The notes beneath the pieces are model-generated. The model was not told the DNA's origin. It searched no databases and saw only the letters and a program-made list of their open reading frames with translations. From contig JAUHVY010000001.1 in assembly GCA_030424975.1 (NCBI GenBank), positions 741,093 to 805,092 of the forward strand: a stretch of 64,000 nt of DNA. Reading direction: 5' to 3'. A program made the position numbers and the translations under genes. Origin of the DNA: Alphaproteobacteria bacterium. GTDB lineage: Bacteria > Pseudomonadota > Alphaproteobacteria > Micavibrionales > Micavibrionaceae. This document shows positions 62,194 to 64,000 of the stretch, piece by piece. Each line of letters starts with the position of its first letter. Within the stretch, counting starts at the first letter, position 1.

Positions 62194-63129
62194 CTATTGC
62201 GTAGTCGCACCGCCACCGTCTTTGACAAAACGTTGAAGCGGGCTTAGTTCATGATATTTCAATACAGTATCAGTCTTTAATTCTTCTGCAGTCTGCAAAT
62301 CATCACGCAGGTCAGAGAGCAACGTAATAACATCATCCCCCTGAACCGGTTCCGCTATACAACACGACATACTCAAGGGAACCTCGTGGCCATCATCATT
62401 CCTAAAGGTTATCTTCTGCCTTTCAAGCTCACGGCGTAAGCGTTCCAAAGCCGAAATACCGCCTGTAACATCCGTTTGCTTTAGGCACAAAGTGAATTCG
62501 CCGTTCCCCATATGATACGCATCATCAAAAGAACGAATACTTAGTTTGACCAAATCAGCAACCAGCTTAATGTAGGCTGTAAGCTCATCAGGTTTGGTAT
62601 TTTTTTGTAACATCACAAAGTTATCGATACGCGCAAGAGAAAGACAAAAGTTCTTACCCTGACGTGCTAAACGATCAAGCTCACGCTTAACGTCTGTCGT
62701 AAGCATCGCCTTATGACGCAATCCCGTAAAAGAATCAAAGCCGCTACCTTCGGTTAAGATGTCTTTTTCAAGACGTCTGACAAAAATCATAAACTCTTCA
62801 TAGACAGTCATAAAAGACATGAATTGTTTGTGTTCAGGCTTTCGCCCCGTTTCCTTTACCTGCGCAGAGAGCATATCTGACATTTTGAATAAATCAGCAT
62901 GTAGGGCGTTAAGCTTCTCTACAATTTCCATCTGCATAGTTTTATCACGATTTGCATGCACAACCCATTGCGCAAATGATGTCGGTTTTTGCGGTACTTG
63001 GATTTCAGGCATATCACTGAAATAGAATAAATGCTCAATAAAGTCATGAAACCATGTTCCATGCTCCTCCAAAACAGGAATAAGCATATCCCAGTTTTCG
63101 GTATTATTCTTGTGGTATTCCAAGGGCAT
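62194..63129 (-). CDS. GGDEF-fold protein with a degenerate active site
   Basis: A 311-aa protein from ATG 63129 (AAGGA 7 nt upstream). An N-terminal helical domain (about 1-140) begins 'EEHGTWFHDFIEHLFYF' and continues with a 'SFAQWVVHANRD' segment, vaguely like a zinc-binding CZB domain but without its Cys. The C-terminal GGDEF fold (about 150-290) has 'FCLSLARIDNF' and the signature loop reads GNGEF, so diguanylate cyclase activity is doubtful; it may be a c-di-GMP or GTP sensor. Next to a histidine kinase gene on the same strand. Confidence 0.8.
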   Translation of the reverse strand: MPLEYHKNNTENWDMLIPVLEEHGTWFHDFIEHLFYFSDMPEIQVPQKPTSFAQWVVHANRDKTMQMEIVEKLNALHADLFKMSDMLSAQVKETGRKPEHKQFMSFMTVYEEFMIFVRRLEKDILTEGSGFDSFTGLRHKAMLTTDVKRELDRLARQGKNFCLSLARIDNFVMLQKNTKPDELTAYIKLVADLVKLSIRSFDDAYHMGNGEFTLCLKQTDVTGGISALERLRRELERQKITFRNDDGHEVPLSMSCCIAEPVQGDDVITLLSDLRDDLQTAEELKTDTVLKYHELSPLQRFVKDGGGATTQ

Positions 63130-63220
63130 TAAATATTCCTTCTGCTCTACGGGTAAATAATACACTAAAAGTCTTAATCAGACTTAAACAATATAACACA
63201 ATTCGGATAAAAGAACGGAT

Positions 63221-64000
63221 TTAGACGAGCCATTCTCTTTCAAGACTGTCTAATGTACCTGATTTGATCGCTTCGCGCACCTCGCGCATTAATTTATTCA
63301 TCGTTGCGATGTTGTGCTGTGCCAGTATTTGCGTTGCCAGAAGTTCATTAGCCTTGAGCAGATGATGTATATAAGCCTTTGAAAAATCACGTGAAGCAGG
63401 AATATCCAAACTTTCATCAAGAGGTGTATTATCTTCACGATATTTTGCATTTTTCAAATTGATTGTTTCGCCGCGAACGCCCTTCATAAACGCCGTACCA
63501 TGACGCGCAAGGCGTGTTGGAATCACACAATCAAATGTATCAATGCCAAGGCGAACAAAGCGGAACACATCTTTAATCTGGCCAATCCCAAGGAAATGGA
63601 CGGGTCGACTAGGATGAATATGTGGTGTTGACGATGCAACAACATCATACATTTCCTGATCACTTCCTCCTAAACAGCCACCAATGGCCGTACCAAAAAA
63701 CGGGCGGTCTTTTGTGTATTCCGCAGAATATTGGCGTAAATCTGAATATACCCCGCCCTGCACGATGCCATACACGGCCTGCGCTCCATTATCATGGCGC
63801 TTGAATTCCGCCAATGAGCGATCACCCCATCGAATCGACATTTCCATTGATCGTGCTGTGTATTCTTTATCCACATGGTATGGCGTACATTCATCAAACT
63901 GCATCAATAGATCCGCGCCCAATTTACGCTGAATTTCCATTGCATACTCGGGGGTTAGCTTAATTGTCTTACCATCAAAATAAGATTTAAAAACACAGCC
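63221..64000 (-). CDS. tgt: Queuine tRNA-ribosyltransferase (Tgt), partial, without zinc cysteines
   Basis: The C-terminal 259 residues of Tgt, which exchanges guanine 34 for preQ1 in GUN tRNAs; the frame stays open to the right edge (upstream 'GCVFKSYFDGKTIKLTPEYA'). 'FDECTP', 'GIVQGGVYSDLR', 'AIGGCLGG' and the nucleophile region 'DTFDCVIPTRLARHG' are conserved. At the structural zinc site, where E. coli has CDCYTC, this protein reads 'LDIPAS', so all three zinc cysteines are gone; the later His ('AQHNIA') remains. The rest aligns well, so a real but unusual Tgt is likely. Confidence 0.92.
   Translation of the reverse strand, partial: GCVFKSYFDGKTIKLTPEYAMEIQRKLGADLLMQFDECTPYHVDKEYTARSMEMSIRWGDRSLAEFKRHDNGAQAVYGIVQGGVYSDLRQYSAEYTKDRPFFGTAIGGCLGGSDQEMYDVVASSTPHIHPSRPVHFLGIGQIKDVFRFVRLGIDTFDCVIPTRLARHGTAFMKGVRGETINLKNAKYREDNTPLDESLDIPASRDFSKAYIHHLLKANELLATQILAQHNIATMNKLMREVREAIKSGTLDSLEREWLV

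Noticed and set aside
63169-63185. Terminator after tgt (AAGTCT/AGACTT hairpin)
   Set aside because: The stem has six AT-rich pairs and only a two-base T extension; too weak to call.
1-64000. Insertion sequences, prophage, CRISPR or integration sites
   Set aside because: No transposase, integrase, direct-repeat array or tRNA-flanking duplication was seen; both tRNA genes have intact ends with ordinary neighbours.

Overview
The window looks like a chromosomal segment of a low-GC (low 40s % by eye, not computed) member of the Alphaproteobacteria. The evidence is the set of families and their order: an NDUFS4-type complex I accessory protein, an ECF sigma factor paired with an NrsF (DUF1109) anti-sigma protein, DUF1491, a TIGR01459-type HAD phosphatase, the block miaB..phoH-ybeY-corC-lnt-XRE-metK-trmB-rimP-nusA-infB, fabA-fabB-fabI, and a suf operon led by an Rrf2 regulator. 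I cannot place it in an order. I saw no phage, IS element, CRISPR array or rRNA. Two tRNA genes are present (Arg-TCT, Pro-TGG). No gene-free stretch exceeds 300 bases.

Layout. 1-5.1 kb: the start of a cbb3 oxidase operon (TauE/SafE-like maturation protein, ccoN, partial ccoO) on the minus strand. It is divergent from a 49-aa membrane micro-ORF and a four-gene MerT/MerP-like metal cluster. Between them lie two FNR/FixK-type boxes, each about three turns from a -10 element. 5.1-8.0 kb: a nucleotide-sugar epimerase, tRNA-Arg, the NDUFS4-like gene, the NrsF/ECF sigma pair and tRNA-Pro. 8.0-12.6 kb: a minus-strand operon of an MsbA-like ABC exporter, two tandem alpha/beta hydrolases, a CBS protein and a DUF192 protein, divergent from a patatin-like phospholipase. 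13.7-17.8 kb: a HAD phosphatase, an AgcS symporter, a small secreted protein and a 2-hydroxyacid dehydrogenase.

17.9-38.7 kb is a plus-strand information-processing block: miaB, two RNase H-fold paralogues with damaged active sites, phoH, ybeY, corC-like, lnt, an XRE regulator, metK, trmB, rimP, nusA, infB, an unexpected lipoprotein, rbfA, truB, rpsO, and then pnp. Only a ZIP transporter-gpmI pair on the minus strand interrupts it. Intrinsic terminators follow the XRE gene, trmB, nusA, rpsO and pnp.

38.8-46.9 kb: a small TPR/Sel1-like membrane protein, a glycerophosphodiester phosphodiesterase, an unknown protein, a fabA-fabB-csaA-fabI cluster with an unknown protein upstream, an SH3 protein, dusA and an unknown protein. 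46.9-55.3 kb: a split suf operon. An Rrf2 regulator and sufB are followed by four short coupled genes, an opposing DUF2306 gene, then sufC-sufD-sufS, a Cys-rich exported protein, sufT and sufA. 55.4-64 kb: a membrane protein fused to a spermidine-synthase-like domain, prfC, an entericidin-like micro-lipoprotein missing from the ORF track, DUF1491, a Fur-family regulator, a PAS histidine kinase next to a degenerate-GGDEF protein, and a partial tgt that lacks the usual zinc-binding cysteines.

Best candidates for something not yet described: (1) the FNR-flanked divergon linking the cbb3 oxidase to a micro-protein and a MerTP-like metal cluster; (2) the tandem degenerate RNase H-fold genes between miaB and phoH; (3) the tgt that has lost its zinc ligands; (4) the palindrome array upstream of the XRE gene; (5) the extra genes embedded in the suf operon.
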